DNA of 64,000 nucleotides from Bacteroides luti (GTDB lineage Bacteria; Bacteroidota; Bacteroidia; Bacteroidales; Bacteroidaceae): contig NZ_FQTV01000008.1 of NCBI RefSeq assembly GCF_900128905.1, forward strand, positions 1 through 64,000. The letters are read 5' to 3'. The notes beneath the pieces were generated by a model. That model saw only the letters and a list, made by a program, of their open reading frames with translations. It was not told the origin of the DNA and did not search any database. This document shows positions 29,114-37,816 of the stretch, piece by piece (positions within the stretch are counted from its first letter, which is position 1; every line of letters begins with the position of its first letter). The translations under genes and the position numbers were made by a program.

Positions 29114-31357
29114 TCAGAATTTCAACGTAATTCCAGCCAAAATGTTTGTTCCTGCCTGAGCAAAATAACCGGCGCCGTTATAACGTGTTTTACTTCCGTC
29201 TGCATCAATCACATAAGAGCTATAACCATATCCGTTACTTTCATATTTCTCATTAAACAGATTATTGATTGACAGACCTAAATGAATTGATTTAAATGCA
29301 GGCAGACTGAATGTATATCCTAAACGGAGGTTATTTACAAAGTAAGCATCGAGAACACAATCTTCTTGCTGAGAGTTAGACAGGTATTGTTTACCTACAT
29401 AACTTGATTGAAGTGCTGCATCCCAATTTTTATAAGTAAATGTAAACATACTGTTTGCTATTACACTTGGAGAATAAGCAATAGTTGTTTTTCCTACATA
29501 GTTAGATGTTTGAGTATACAATGGCTTCCAGTCTGCATCATAATTATCAAGATATTCAGTATAATCATTAATCTTATTCTGACTTAAAGTTGCGTTTCCA
29601 TCCCATCTCAACCAGGAAGTAATCTTTGCACCAAGCATATATTCCATACCTACACGGTAACTATCAGGAACATTATCAGCCAGTGGCTCACCAATATCAT
29701 TTGTCTGGCCGGTAAGAATAAGCTGATCTTTATATTTCATGTAGTAGAAGTTCACACCTACAAGGAAGCGGGAATCATTATATGTATATCCGGCTTCATA
29801 ATCGAACAATCTTTCCGAAGAAGGAGTCTTGCCAAACTTAGCATCCGTAAAGTTATTACGGGTAGGTTCTTTATGAGCTACAGAGAATGAAGCATAAGCA
29901 GAACTGTTTTTATTCATCTGCCAAAATAAACCAGCCTTTGGATTAAAGAAATTATAATTATTGTCTACAGCCAAAGTCTGCATACCGCCGGGAGTCTTAG
30001 TCCAGTCCCACTTATCATTCAAACCATCAATAGTGTAATGAATGTATCGATACTGCAAATCCCCGTAAGCACTTAATCCTTTAAGCAATTCATAGCTTGC
30101 TTTCAAATAAATATTAGCATCCGTTTTATCAGAGTTATTACGATAATATTCATGATCGGGATCAAGAACATTATTAAAATAATTCTTCACCCAGATTACT
30201 CTACCGTAATTATTCCCCTTGTATTCGTTGGCAGCTCCACCTAAAGAAGCCTGTAAACGGCCGGAAGAATAATTAAAGGAGAATACTCCTCCGCCAAAGC
30301 CATTATCCATTCTTTTCTGACGAACCAAATCACTCTTTTCTATTAGTTTACCATAATACACAAAAGGTTGAAGTCCATATTCTTCCAAAGATCTTTTGTT
30401 CTTATATTCCTGATAATATCCTTCTCCATCAGTATAATGCAATGTGAGGTTCATATTCCACTTTGGTGAGAAAATATGAGTGTAAAGCATCTGATAATTA
30501 GTCTGAATATAGTTATCAGTCTGATCCTTATAAAAACCAATCACATTTCCGTCGGCATCCTCAATCTCACCGCAAGGATTATAACGACGACCTTTTCCAG
30601 CGAGGTCTTCATTACCATTCCAGGCATGATAAGTTTTTTCCTTTCCGCCGAAAACAATAAATTTAAAGATATCGTTATCACCATAATAACCTGCCTGAGC
30701 AAAGAAAGATTTCAAATCTGTAGAAGCACGGTCAATGTATCCGTCTGAAGCAAGATTAGATAATCTTGCATCGAAAGCCCAGCGGCTTTTCAGTAATCCG
30801 GTTCCAACTTTAAATGTTTCTTTGTGCGTATTAAATGATCCATACGAACCATTAATTTCGGCATAAGGCAATGCTGAAATAGATTCCGTTTTCATATTAA
30901 TACTTGCGCCAAAAGCACCCGCACCATTAGTCGAAGTTCCAGCTCCGCGTTGAATCTGAAGATCTTCAATAGACGAAGCAAAATCGGGCATGTCTACCCA
31001 ATAAAGCGTGTGAGACTCGGCATCATTCAAAGGCACGCCATTGGCAGTAACATTAATACGTGAAGCATCCGTTCCACGAACTCGTATACCTGTATATCCC
31101 ACTCCTGCTCCGGCATCGGAAGTTGCTACCACCGAAGGAGTCATAGTAAGCAAGAACGGAATATCCTGCCCGAAGTTCTGCTTTTTAATTTGATCCTTAC
31201 TAACATTTGAGAATGCAACCGGAGTCTTAGCCGTTGCGCGTGTTCCTACTACCTGCACTTCCTGCAGTCTTACCAAACGCAGACTATCCTTTACCTGCGC
31301 AAAAGACGATGAGCCAATCAGTGTTAAGCCGACAAGCATCTGTACTTTCTTTTTCAT
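29114..31357 (-). CDS. TonB-dependent outer-membrane receptor, probable thiamine receptor
   Basis: 747 residues with a signal peptide ending near SSSFAQ, a plug domain (DQIKKQNFGQDIPFLLTMTPS through GIRVRGTDASRINVTANGVPLND, about 50-160) and a 22-strand-type barrel ending in ILAGITLKF with terminal Phe. There is no N-terminal carboxypeptidase-like domain, so it is a classical receptor, not a SusC. It is the first gene behind the TPP riboswitch and promoter, so it very likely imports thiamine or its phosphates across the outer membrane. Confidence 0.92.
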   Translation of the reverse strand: MKKKVQMLVGLTLIGSSSFAQVKDSLRLVRLQEVQVVGTRATAKTPVAFSNVSKDQIKKQNFGQDIPFLLTMTPSVVATSDAGAGVGYTGIRVRGTDASRINVTANGVPLNDAESHTLYWVDMPDFASSIEDLQIQRGAGTSTNGAGAFGASINMKTESISALPYAEINGSYGSFNTHKETFKVGTGLLKSRWAFDARLSNLASDGYIDRASTDLKSFFAQAGYYGDNDIFKFIVFGGKEKTYHAWNGNEDLAGKGRRYNPCGEIEDADGNVIGFYKDQTDNYIQTNYQMLYTHIFSPKWNMNLTLHYTDGEGYYQEYKNKRSLEEYGLQPFVYYGKLIEKSDLVRQKRMDNGFGGGVFSFNYSSGRLQASLGGAANEYKGNNYGRVIWVKNYFNNVLDPDHEYYRNNSDKTDANIYLKASYELLKGLSAYGDLQYRYIHYTIDGLNDKWDWTKTPGGMQTLAVDNNYNFFNPKAGLFWQMNKNSSAYASFSVAHKEPTRNNFTDAKFGKTPSSERLFDYEAGYTYNDSRFLVGVNFYYMKYKDQLILTGQTNDIGEPLADNVPDSYRVGMEYMLGAKITSWLRWDGNATLSQNKINDYTEYLDNYDADWKPLYTQTSNYVGKTTIAYSPSVIANSMFTFTYKNWDAALQSSYVGKQYLSNSQQEDCVLDAYFVNNLRLGYTFSLPAFKSIHLGLSINNLFNEKYESNGYGYSSYVIDADGSKTRYNGAGYFAQAGTNILAGITLKF

Positions 31358-31383
31358 ACCTATTTTTAGTTAAATAAAACAGA

Positions 31384-31480
31384 AAAGGGGTCTTTTCTAT
31401 CTTTCGTTCCCTCCGCCGGCATTACCCGGATCAGGTTATGGGTATAATCTCAGCCCGTTATATTGAGGCACCCCTTATAT
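31384..31480 (-). promoter_or_regulatory. TPP riboswitch (THI element)
   Basis: The minus strand carries the conserved cores CGGGCTGAGATTATACC (31441-31457) and ACCTGATCCGGGTAATGCC (31419-31437), then GCGGAGGGAACG. The outer P1 stem forms between AAGGGGTG and CCCCTT at the two edges. The element begins a few bases after the predicted transcription start and ends about 27 bp before the receptor start codon. When bound to thiamine diphosphate it should repress the receptor-pnuT-kinase operon, probably at translation initiation, since no clear terminator stem follows. Confidence 0.96.
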
Positions 31481-31492
31481 GAGAATATGGCA

Positions 31493-31525
31493 CAAAGTTA
31501 GTGCTTTTTTGGAATATGTAACAAA
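31493..31525 (-). promoter_or_regulatory. Promoter of the thiamine-salvage operon
   Basis: Minus-strand TAACTTTG (31493-31500) is an exact -7 box, with TTTG at 31522-31525 as the -33 element and a 21-bp spacer. The start point would fall near 31486, just ahead of the riboswitch P1 stem. Confidence 0.82.
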
Positions 31526-31558
31526 ATGAAATGTTATTTTTGAAATAAAGGTCTTTGT

Positions 31559-32875
31559 TTATACTTGTTTGTCCTTAATATAAGTAGTCAGCTCGCATAC
31601 AGAATACAGAGGAAAATTAGTGAGCCACTCTTCTTCACGGAAATCAGACATAGAAGAACGGATAGCTATCTTTGGCAGATATTTCTGAACAAAAGAACGA
31701 AGACTCTTGGCTTGCAAGTTCTCTTCAGCTTTTACTTCTATAGGAATTACCCTATCACGATATTGAATTAAAAAATCAATCTCGGCTGTTGATTTTTCTG
31801 CAGACCAATAATATAAAGAAACACGTTTATCGGCTACCAATTGTTGTAATACATATTGTTCTGATAAAGCCCCTTTAAACTCTTCGAACAATTCATTGCC
31901 ATCAAGCAATGTTTTAACATCCAGATTAACCATTGCAGCAAGAAGACCTGTATCAAGAATAAACAATTTAAATGCTCCAAAATCCTCATACGCTTTTAAG
32001 GGTAACGCAGGCTTTGATACTCTGGATATTTTATGAACCAGTCCACAATCCATTAACCAAGCCAATGCCAACTCAAAGTCTTTTGCTCTGGCACCCTGTT
32101 TTACTAAACCATAAACAAACTTCTTATTCTCTCTAGCCAATTGAGAAGGAATAGAATTCCATACCATCCTTATTCTTGGAACAACATCTGCAGGAGCATG
32201 TTTTGAAAAATCCTGTTCATAGGAATCAAGAATTTGTTGCTGTATCTGTCTAACCTCATTCAAATCACGATTCTGAGAATATCTTACTACTACTTCGGGC
32301 ATACCTCCCACATAATAATACTGACGTAGAAGCTGAATATATTTTGTTTTAAAAACAGTTATAAGATCCCATTGCTTTTGTTGTTGCAAATCAACCAAAG
32401 CATCCTCTCCCATAGCCTGCAGGAATTCTGTAAATGTTAACGGATAAAGATCCAGAAATTCAACTTTACCAACCGGGAAAGAAGTATTTTGATGTAAAGC
32501 GATGCCAAGTAATGAACCGGCAGCTACAATATGATATTCCGGTGCATTTTCACAAAAATATTTTAAAGAAGATATAGCTCTTTCCGCTTCTTGAATTTCA
32601 TCAAAAATAATAAGAGTATTACCGGGTTCAGGTTTTACTCCAGTAGCAACCTGAATAGAAAGTAAAATACGGTTAATATCAAAGTCCTGAAGAAAAAGAG
32701 ATTTTAATTGCAAATCACTCTCAAAGTTTATGTATGCACATTTTTCATATTCAGTACGAGCAAACTCTTTCATCAGCCAGGTTTTACCAACTTGTCTGGC
32801 TCCACGGATTACAAGCGGTTTACGATTCCCTTTTATCTTCCATTCTTTAAGCTGTTCAAGCAACTTTCTTCTCAT
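31559..32875 (-). CDS. AAA ATPase with DUF4143 C-terminal domain
   Basis: 438 residues. An N-terminal AAA domain has Walker A GARQVGKTW (near 21-29), Walker B LIIFDEIQEA and AAGSLLGIAL. The C-terminal DUF4143 domain has a restriction-endonuclease-like core (AEIDFLIQYRDRVIPIEVKAE). Such proteins are common, frequently moved genes in Bacteroidota with no settled function; DNA binding or a defence role has been suggested for relatives. No operon partner. It is followed, convergently, by the thiamine operon promoter region. Confidence 0.85.
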   Translation of the reverse strand: MRRKLLEQLKEWKIKGNRKPLVIRGARQVGKTWLMKEFARTEYEKCAYINFESDLQLKSLFLQDFDINRILLSIQVATGVKPEPGNTLIIFDEIQEAERAISSLKYFCENAPEYHIVAAGSLLGIALHQNTSFPVGKVEFLDLYPLTFTEFLQAMGEDALVDLQQQKQWDLITVFKTKYIQLLRQYYYVGGMPEVVVRYSQNRDLNEVRQIQQQILDSYEQDFSKHAPADVVPRIRMVWNSIPSQLARENKKFVYGLVKQGARAKDFELALAWLMDCGLVHKISRVSKPALPLKAYEDFGAFKLFILDTGLLAAMVNLDVKTLLDGNELFEEFKGALSEQYVLQQLVADKRVSLYYWSAEKSTAEIDFLIQYRDRVIPIEVKAEENLQAKSLRSFVQKYLPKIAIRSSMSDFREEEWLTNFPLYSVCELTTYIKDKQV

Positions 32876-32938
32876 AATTACTTCCTCCTATATTATGTCA
32901 TTACAAAAAGTCGAAGGACTTTCTGTGCAAATATACAT

Positions 32939-32988
32939 TTTTTCGAAGGAGTTTTTGCACTTTGAGCACACTTTTTCGAAGGAGTTTT
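32939..32988. repeat. Direct repeat upstream of the DUF4143 ATPase
   Basis: TTTTTCGAAGGAGTTTT occurs at about 32939-32955 and again 32 bp further on, and a weaker GTCGAAGGACTTTCTG lies at 32910. They lie upstream of the ATPase and may be operator-like or a slippage product. Confidence 0.5.
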
Positions 32989-33094
32989 CGAAATATTACT
33001 TTTGAGATTGAATTTAGTTCGATCAAAAATAAAATTCTATCTGAGATAAAGACTATTATTTTTGATCAGATTTTTTATAACAACATCCTTTTGT

Positions 33095-33102
33095 TACCTT
33101 TG
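33095..33102 (+). promoter_or_regulatory. Candidate -7 box for the AraC pseudogene
   Basis: TACCTTTG is an exact TAnnTTTG match 22 bp upstream of the ATG at 33125. No well-spaced -33 element is evident. Confidence 0.45.
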
Positions 33103-33124
33103 TAAATAACGAAATATGGAGTAA

Positions 33125-34030
33125 ATGAAAAGATATAAGATCTATCAAGCCCAAATAGATGCTGTACTGCATTATATCAACACGATGGTACAGCATAATT
33201 GGTCATCTGAACCATTAAATGAGTTTAACAAGAAGTTAAGTATAGATACCTTATCAGATATTTCCGCAATATCATCTCGCAATTTACATCTTATATTCAG
33301 AGCTTACACTCAAGAAAGCATCCATCAGTATATAAACCGTTTACGTCTGGAATTTGCTTTATATCTTTTAGGAAATAAAGCATTAACTCATGTTGAAGTC
33401 TCGGAATATATAGGTTTTGCTAATGTTGCAGCTTTTTATAATGCATTTAAAAAGTTGTTTAATCTAACTCCCTTACAACTTCAAAAGAGGAATTTTACAC
33501 TTGAAAAGGTAAAACCTTTAGCCAAATATCCATTTAAAACATTTTACTCAATTATAAATATAATCGATAAGCCTGTATTGTTTATTCCTTTCATCGGCAG
33601 TTATGATACATTCTCAGAAGATAAATTTGAAAAAGAAAGCTGGGATATTTTATATGACTATGCAACTGAACATGATTTATTACCTGACAATATAGAATAC
33701 TGGGGAATATGTTACGATAGTCCTCAAATAACACCTCACGATTAGTGCCGTTTTTATGCATGCATGACTATTTGTTCTGAGATAAAGCTAAAATTGAATA
33801 GTCGTATAAAGAGCATGATCATCTCAGCCGGACAATATGCAGTTTATACGCATAAAGGAAGTTATTCTTTGCTTGATTCATTCTACAATGCCATTCTAAA
33901 CAACCTTCCTCCACAATATATATTAGGAGAAGGTTTAATTCTTGAACATTACTTGAATAGCCCAGTTGAGACAACAGAGAATGAATTGCTTACTGAAGTC
34001 CTGCTTCCAATCGTTCGGCAAGACAAATAA
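33125..34030 (+). pseudogene. AraC-type regulator with GyrI-like domain, interrupted by an amber codon
   Basis: An AraC HTH domain (33125 to about 33500; SRNLHLIFRAYTQESIHQYI and the second helix-turn-helix VSEYIGFANVAAFYNAFKKLF) is joined to a GyrI-like ligand-binding domain. The frame is broken only by TAG at 33743-33745. The next codons in the same frame continue as CRFYACMTI and run on to 34030. Relatives read ITPxxKCRYDACI at this point, so the TAG most simply replaces a sense codon such as AAG. One nonsense mutation, sequencing error or suppression are all possible. The 3' end overlaps the convergent ADP-ribosylglycohydrolase gene by 41 bp. Confidence 0.85.
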
Positions 34031-34931
34031 GATCATCTTTACGAGCCAGCCTGTTAAGCCATTCTTGAGGAATACTTTCGTATCCATAAATAATTGCTGC
34101 TAATCCTCCTGTTACTGCACCTGTAGTATCTGTATCATTACCTAAATTAACAGCGGCCAACACAGCATTCTTAAAGTTTAAAGAATTAGCTATGCACCAT
34201 AAACTTGCTTCCAATGTATGTACAACATATCCCGATGAATAAATCTCCGTTCTAGGAATACTCTTATAGTCTTTAAAAGAAGAAAGAAGTATTCTGTTAA
34301 AGTGGAGACTTTCTTCTTTTAAAGATGTAACTTGTTCGATAAGTGAACATACATCTTTTTGCATAAGTATAAATGAATCTTCAATTGAATGCGTTAGCAG
34401 ATTTCTGGCAAACTCCATAAAAATAATGCAAGCCAATATACTTCTGGGATGCCTGTGTGTAATAGATGATACTTCTTCGATCTTTTGAATTCGTTCTTTC
34501 AGTGATAAAGAATGAATGTGTATCAACAATGGTAGAATTCTCATAAGCGAACCATTTCCATTATCATATTCTCCATTCAACCCTGCCATTCCAGGAGGAA
34601 TGCCTTTCTTTATATTACAGATTGCACAAGAAGTAGCTATTCCGATATCGAAAACAGAACCATAAGGTGTCCATAAACCATTATCCATCCATTGAACAAA
34701 CTTATCGGCTATATCTTGCAGATTATATCCGTTACACAATGAATCTGCTAAGCATAAAGACAAAGAAGTATCATCCGACCAAGTTCCGGCTGGTTGATTG
34801 TGAGTACCATAACCTCGCATATCATTAACCGGATTTCTATCTAACTCTTCTCTTGAAAGAAATTCAACAGGCACACCTAAAGCATCGCCTATAGATGTGC
34901 CTAATAGTATTGATTTAGAGAGACTTTTCAT
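33990..34931 (-). CDS. ADP-ribosylglycohydrolase family protein
   Basis: 313 residues with DraG-type motifs for the two-magnesium site: LGTSIGDALGVPVEF at the N-terminus, GTWSDDTSLSLCLAD near residue 50 and NLGNDTDTTGAVTGGLA near residue 270. It probably removes ADP-ribose from proteins or small molecules. Its start lies 3 bp after the stop codon of the gene broken by the resistance island, so it was the next gene in that operon and may now be poorly transcribed. Confidence 0.9.
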   Translation of the reverse strand: MKSLSKSILLGTSIGDALGVPVEFLSREELDRNPVNDMRGYGTHNQPAGTWSDDTSLSLCLADSLCNGYNLQDIADKFVQWMDNGLWTPYGSVFDIGIATSCAICNIKKGIPPGMAGLNGEYDNGNGSLMRILPLLIHIHSLSLKERIQKIEEVSSITHRHPRSILACIIFMEFARNLLTHSIEDSFILMQKDVCSLIEQVTSLKEESLHFNRILLSSFKDYKSIPRTEIYSSGYVVHTLEASLWCIANSLNFKNAVLAAVNLGNDTDTTGAVTGGLAAIIYGYESIPQEWLNRLARKDDLICLAERLEAGLQ

Positions 34932-34934
34932 TAA

Positions 34935-35446
34935 CTAAATTCTTTTCCTATTCCAAGGAAAAGTTCCTGAATAATCTTTCTTTTTTAAATTCTCAAACCC
35001 ATTTGCTCTAACGAAATAACAATAATTCTTTATAAGACATTCATATTCCTGATTATCCATTTTAAACGATTCTTTCTTTGTATCCAAACTTGGAATTTGT
35101 CTTTGAACTGGCAATTCAGGATTTACATCAACCTTTTGATTATACACTAGCTTAGGAAAATCATTCGAATGTGGATTGAAAACATCAATATCGTTGAATA
35201 ATTCATAAAGACATTTACGAGGCCCACCTATTACACGTGATGTATCATTTGCTGTTCTCTTAGATAAACTACGAATAAGAATTCCTCCAAAAAAGCTATT
35301 ATCATAATCTATTTTACCTTTTTCATCTGTTTCCACTTTACTTTGAAATGAAATATCTATGCCGCTAGCATGCAAGAACCACTTGCCAGCGTCAATAGTA
35401 CGATGATAAGTAACAATATCAGGATGCTGTTCATTTAAATAATAAT
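34935..35446 (-). pseudogene. 3' half of a host gene split by the resistance island
   Basis: The open frame continues without stop from the island edge at 35446 to the stop at 34935, reading YLNEQHPDIVTYHRTIDAG then KWFLHASGIDISF and GGILIRSL. The TTG at 35373 is internal, not a start. Joined to the fragment at 40492-40649 it gives one protein of about 220 residues, ending the first fragment in EIEFYY. I recognise a family found widely in Bacteroidota that loosely resembles N-methylpurine DNA glycosylases (EIEFYY and GGxLIR), but the function is not certain. The split should inactivate it. Confidence 0.85.
35440..35446. repeat. Left target-site repeat of the island, TAATAAT
   Basis: TAATAAT directly abuts the IS1595 left end and recurs at 40492-40498. 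Removing one copy and the island restores a continuous reading frame. Confidence 0.7.
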
Positions 35447-36427
35447 CTGATTCTCCGCAAACACACCTAATATTTTTAGTATATTAGCGCTCAAAAAGCA
35501 GGGATTATGAACATATTCAGTTTTACGGCTCATTTCGGTTCGGAGGAAGATTGTCGTTTGCATTTCAAGGAGCAGCGTGATAAGGAAGGGGTTGTCTGCA
35601 AGCGATGCGGGGGCACTTCCCATTATTGGTTACAGGGTAAATGGAGTTATGAATGCAAAGGTTGCCGTTTCCGCACCTCGTTGCGCAGCGGTACGATCAT
35701 GGAGAGCTCCAAGCTGCCGTTTCTGGTGTGGTACAAAACGATGTTCCTGATGAGTTGCACAAAAAAGGGATTCTCCACCAACGAACTCCAGAAGCAATTA
35801 GGATTGAAGCGTTACGAACCGGTATGGGCGATGGTACACAAACTCCGCAGGGCGATGGGCAACCGGGATGCAAGGTATACACTGGAAGGGATGATAGAAC
35901 TGGATGAGGGTTACTTTTCGGTGGCCAGTAAGGAAATCGAGCGAGGCAAGGGTACACGTGGCCGGGGAGCCGAGGGAAAGCAGAACGTTGCGGTGATGGC
36001 CGAAAGCACCCCGTTGGAAGATATCGAAACGGGCAAAAAGGAGAAGCATGTGCGTTATTTCAAGGCCAGGGTACTGGATAGCCATCAAAGTGAAGGAATC
36101 AACGGCGTGGTCAGGGACTGCATGGAGGATGATGCCATCGTATTTTCGGACAAAAGCACTTCTTACGTTGACATCTCCGATCTGGTGGAATTGCACGTCA
36201 CCGAGAAATCAGACGCCAAAACCACCAAGGAAACACTCAAATGGGTGCATATCGCAATCAGTAATGCAAAACGGACATTGCTGGGCAACTACCATAAAAT
36301 CAAAAGGAAATACTTACAGTTGTATCTCAACGAGTTTATTTACAAATTAAACAGACGGTATTTTGGAGACAAACTCTTTGACAGACTAGTAATTGCGAAT
36401 ATAACAGGTGCATAAACGGATAATCAG
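35447..36427 (+). mobile_element. IS1595-family insertion sequence, complete
   Basis: 981 bp. The left terminal repeat CTGATTCTCCGCAAACACACCT pairs with the right one (read inward) CTGATTATCCGTTTATGCACCT, about 18 of 27 positions identical over the outer 27. It encodes one transposase. The right end is confirmed by the second copy, which stops matching at the same place (36427 and 37816). Confidence 0.88.
35507..36415 (+). CDS. IS1595-family transposase
   Basis: 302 residues. An N-terminal zinc ribbon (Cys31, Cys34, Cys50, Cys53) is followed by the ISXO2-like DDE domain: first Asp in IELDEGYF, second Asp in VFSDKSTSY, and HIAISNAKRTLLGNYHKIKRKYL at the third site, where Asn takes the place of the usual Glu. 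An Asn at that position is, as I recall, known in one IS1595 subgroup. The downstream duplicate carries only the C-terminal half. Confidence 0.93.
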   Translation: MNIFSFTAHFGSEEDCRLHFKEQRDKEGVVCKRCGGTSHYWLQGKWSYECKGCRFRTSLRSGTIMESSKLPFLVWYKTMFLMSCTKKGFSTNELQKQLGLKRYEPVWAMVHKLRRAMGNRDARYTLEGMIELDEGYFSVASKEIERGKGTRGRGAEGKQNVAVMAESTPLEDIETGKKEKHVRYFKARVLDSHQSEGINGVVRDCMEDDAIVFSDKSTSYVDISDLVELHVTEKSDAKTTKETLKWVHIAISNAKRTLLGNYHKIKRKYLQLYLNEFIYKLNRRYFGDKLFDRLVIANITGA

Positions 36428-36486
36428 AATCTTTAAACATCCTAATTAACTACCTGCGGATTTTAGGTATTATTATAGAAGCCCCC
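36428..36486 (+). other. Short leader between IS1595 right end and sul2
   Basis: 59 bp of AT-rich sequence ending in AAGCCCCCATG. The last ~10 bp resemble the native sul2 upstream sequence, so the join between foreign sul2 and local DNA lies near 36470. An outward promoter in the IS end or this leader would be needed to express sul2; I cannot identify one by eye. Confidence 0.5.
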
Positions 36487-37302
36487 ATGAATAAATCGCT
36501 CATCATTTTCGGCATCGTCAACATAACCTCGGACAGTTTCTCCGATGGAGGCCGGTATCTGGCGCCAGACGCAGCCATTGCGCAGGCGCGTAAGCTGATG
36601 GCCGAGGGGGCAGATGTGATCGACCTCGGTCCGGCATCCAGCAATCCCGACGCCGCGCCTGTTTCGTCCGACACAGAAATCGCGCGTATCGCGCCGGTGC
36701 TGGACGCGCTCAAGGCAGATGGCATTCCCGTCTCGCTCGACAGTTATCAACCCGCGACGCAAGCCTATGCCTTGTCGCGTGGTGTGGCCTATCTCAATGA
36801 TATTCGCGGTTTTCCAGACGCTGCGTTCTATCCGCAATTGGCGAAATCATCTGCCAAACTCGTCGTTATGCATTCGGTGCAAGACGGGCAGGCAGATCGG
36901 CGCGAGGCACCCGCTGGCGACATCATGGATCACATTGCGGCGTTCTTTGACGCGCGCATCGCGGCGCTGACGGGTGCCGGTATCAAACGCAACCGCCTTG
37001 TCCTTGATCCCGGCATGGGGTTTTTTCTGGGGGCTGCTCCCGAAACCTCGCTCTCGGTGCTGGCGCGGTTCGATGAATTGCGGCTGCGCTTCGATTTGCC
37101 GGTGCTTCTGTCTGTTTCGCGCAAATCCTTTCTGCGCGCGCTCACAGGCCGTGGTCCGGGGGATGTCGGGGCCGCGACACTCGCTGCAGAGCTTGCCGCC
37201 GCCGCAGGTGGAGCTGACTTCATCCGCACACACGAGCCGCGCCCCTTGCGCGACGGGCTGGCGGTATTGGCGGCGCTGAAAGAAACCGCAAGAATTCGTT
37301 AA
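36487..37302 (+). CDS. sul2: Sulfonamide-resistant dihydropteroate synthase Sul2
   Basis: 271 residues that agree with Sul2 as I remember it, apparently along the whole length. It replaces the drug-sensitive host enzyme in folate synthesis, joining p-aminobenzoate to pterin diphosphate. Family signatures are GIVNITSDSFSDGG at the N-terminus, VIDLGPASSNPDA, LDPGMGFFLG and LLSVSRKSF. The gene is markedly GC-rich (about 60% by eye) in an AT-rich genome, so it came from a distant, probably proteobacterial, source. It lies between two copies of the IS1595 3' sequence. Confidence 0.97.
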   Translation: MNKSLIIFGIVNITSDSFSDGGRYLAPDAAIAQARKLMAEGADVIDLGPASSNPDAAPVSSDTEIARIAPVLDALKADGIPVSLDSYQPATQAYALSRGVAYLNDIRGFPDAAFYPQLAKSSAKLVVMHSVQDGQADRREAPAGDIMDHIAAFFDARIAALTGAGIKRNRLVLDPGMGFFLGAAPETSLSVLARFDELRLRFDLPVLLSVSRKSFLRALTGRGPGDVGAATLAAELAAAAGGADFIRTHEPRPLRDGLAVLAALKETARIR

Positions 37303-37816
37303 CTTTTCGGTGGCCAGTAAGGAAATCGAGCGAGGCAAGGGTACACGTGGCCGGGGAGCCGAGGGAAAGCAGAACGTTGCGGTGATGGCCGAAAGCACCC
37401 CGTTGGAAGATATCGAAACGGGCAAAAAGGAGAAGCATGTGCGTTATTTCAAGGCCAGGGTACTGGATAGCCATCAAAGTGAAGGAATCAACGGCGTGGT
37501 CAGGGACTGCATGGAGGATGATGCCATCGTATTTTCGGACAAAAGCACTTCTTACGTTGACATCTCCGATCTGGTGGAATTGCACGTCACCGAGAAATCA
37601 GACGCCAAAACCACCAAGGAAACACTCAAATGGGTGCATATCGCAATCAGTAATGCAAAACGGACATTGCTGGGCAACTACCATAAAATCAAAAGGAAAT
37701 ACTTACAGTTGTATCTCAACGAGTTTATTTACAAATTAAACAGACGGTATTTTGGAGACAAACTCTTTGACAGACTAGTAATTGCGAATATAACAGGTGC
37801 ATAAACGGATAATCAG
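37302..37816 (+). mobile_element. IS1595 3' fragment (second copy)
   Basis: Repeats 35913-36427 at a constant offset of 1389 bp with no differences that I can see; left-end and 5' transposase sequence are missing. The copy begins directly at the sul2 stop codon and ends at the true IS right end. Confidence 0.9.
37304..37804 (+). pseudogene. Truncated IS1595 transposase
   Basis: Carries the C-terminal half of the transposase from FSVASKEIERGKG onward, identical to the full copy. It lacks the zinc ribbon and the first catalytic Asp, so it cannot be active. A GTG at 37310 gives an open frame but no functional gene. Confidence 0.9.

Noticed and set aside
36428..36486. ISCR2 remnant upstream of sul2
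   Set aside because: sul2 is often linked to ISCR2, but only the last few bases before the ATG resemble that context here.
36450..37425. Long minus-strand open frames over sul2
   Set aside because: They mirror the GC-rich sul2 coding frame; no known proteins.
37310..37804. Second transposase as a functional gene
   Set aside because: It lacks the zinc ribbon and the first catalytic Asp, and the GTG start is inside the original frame.
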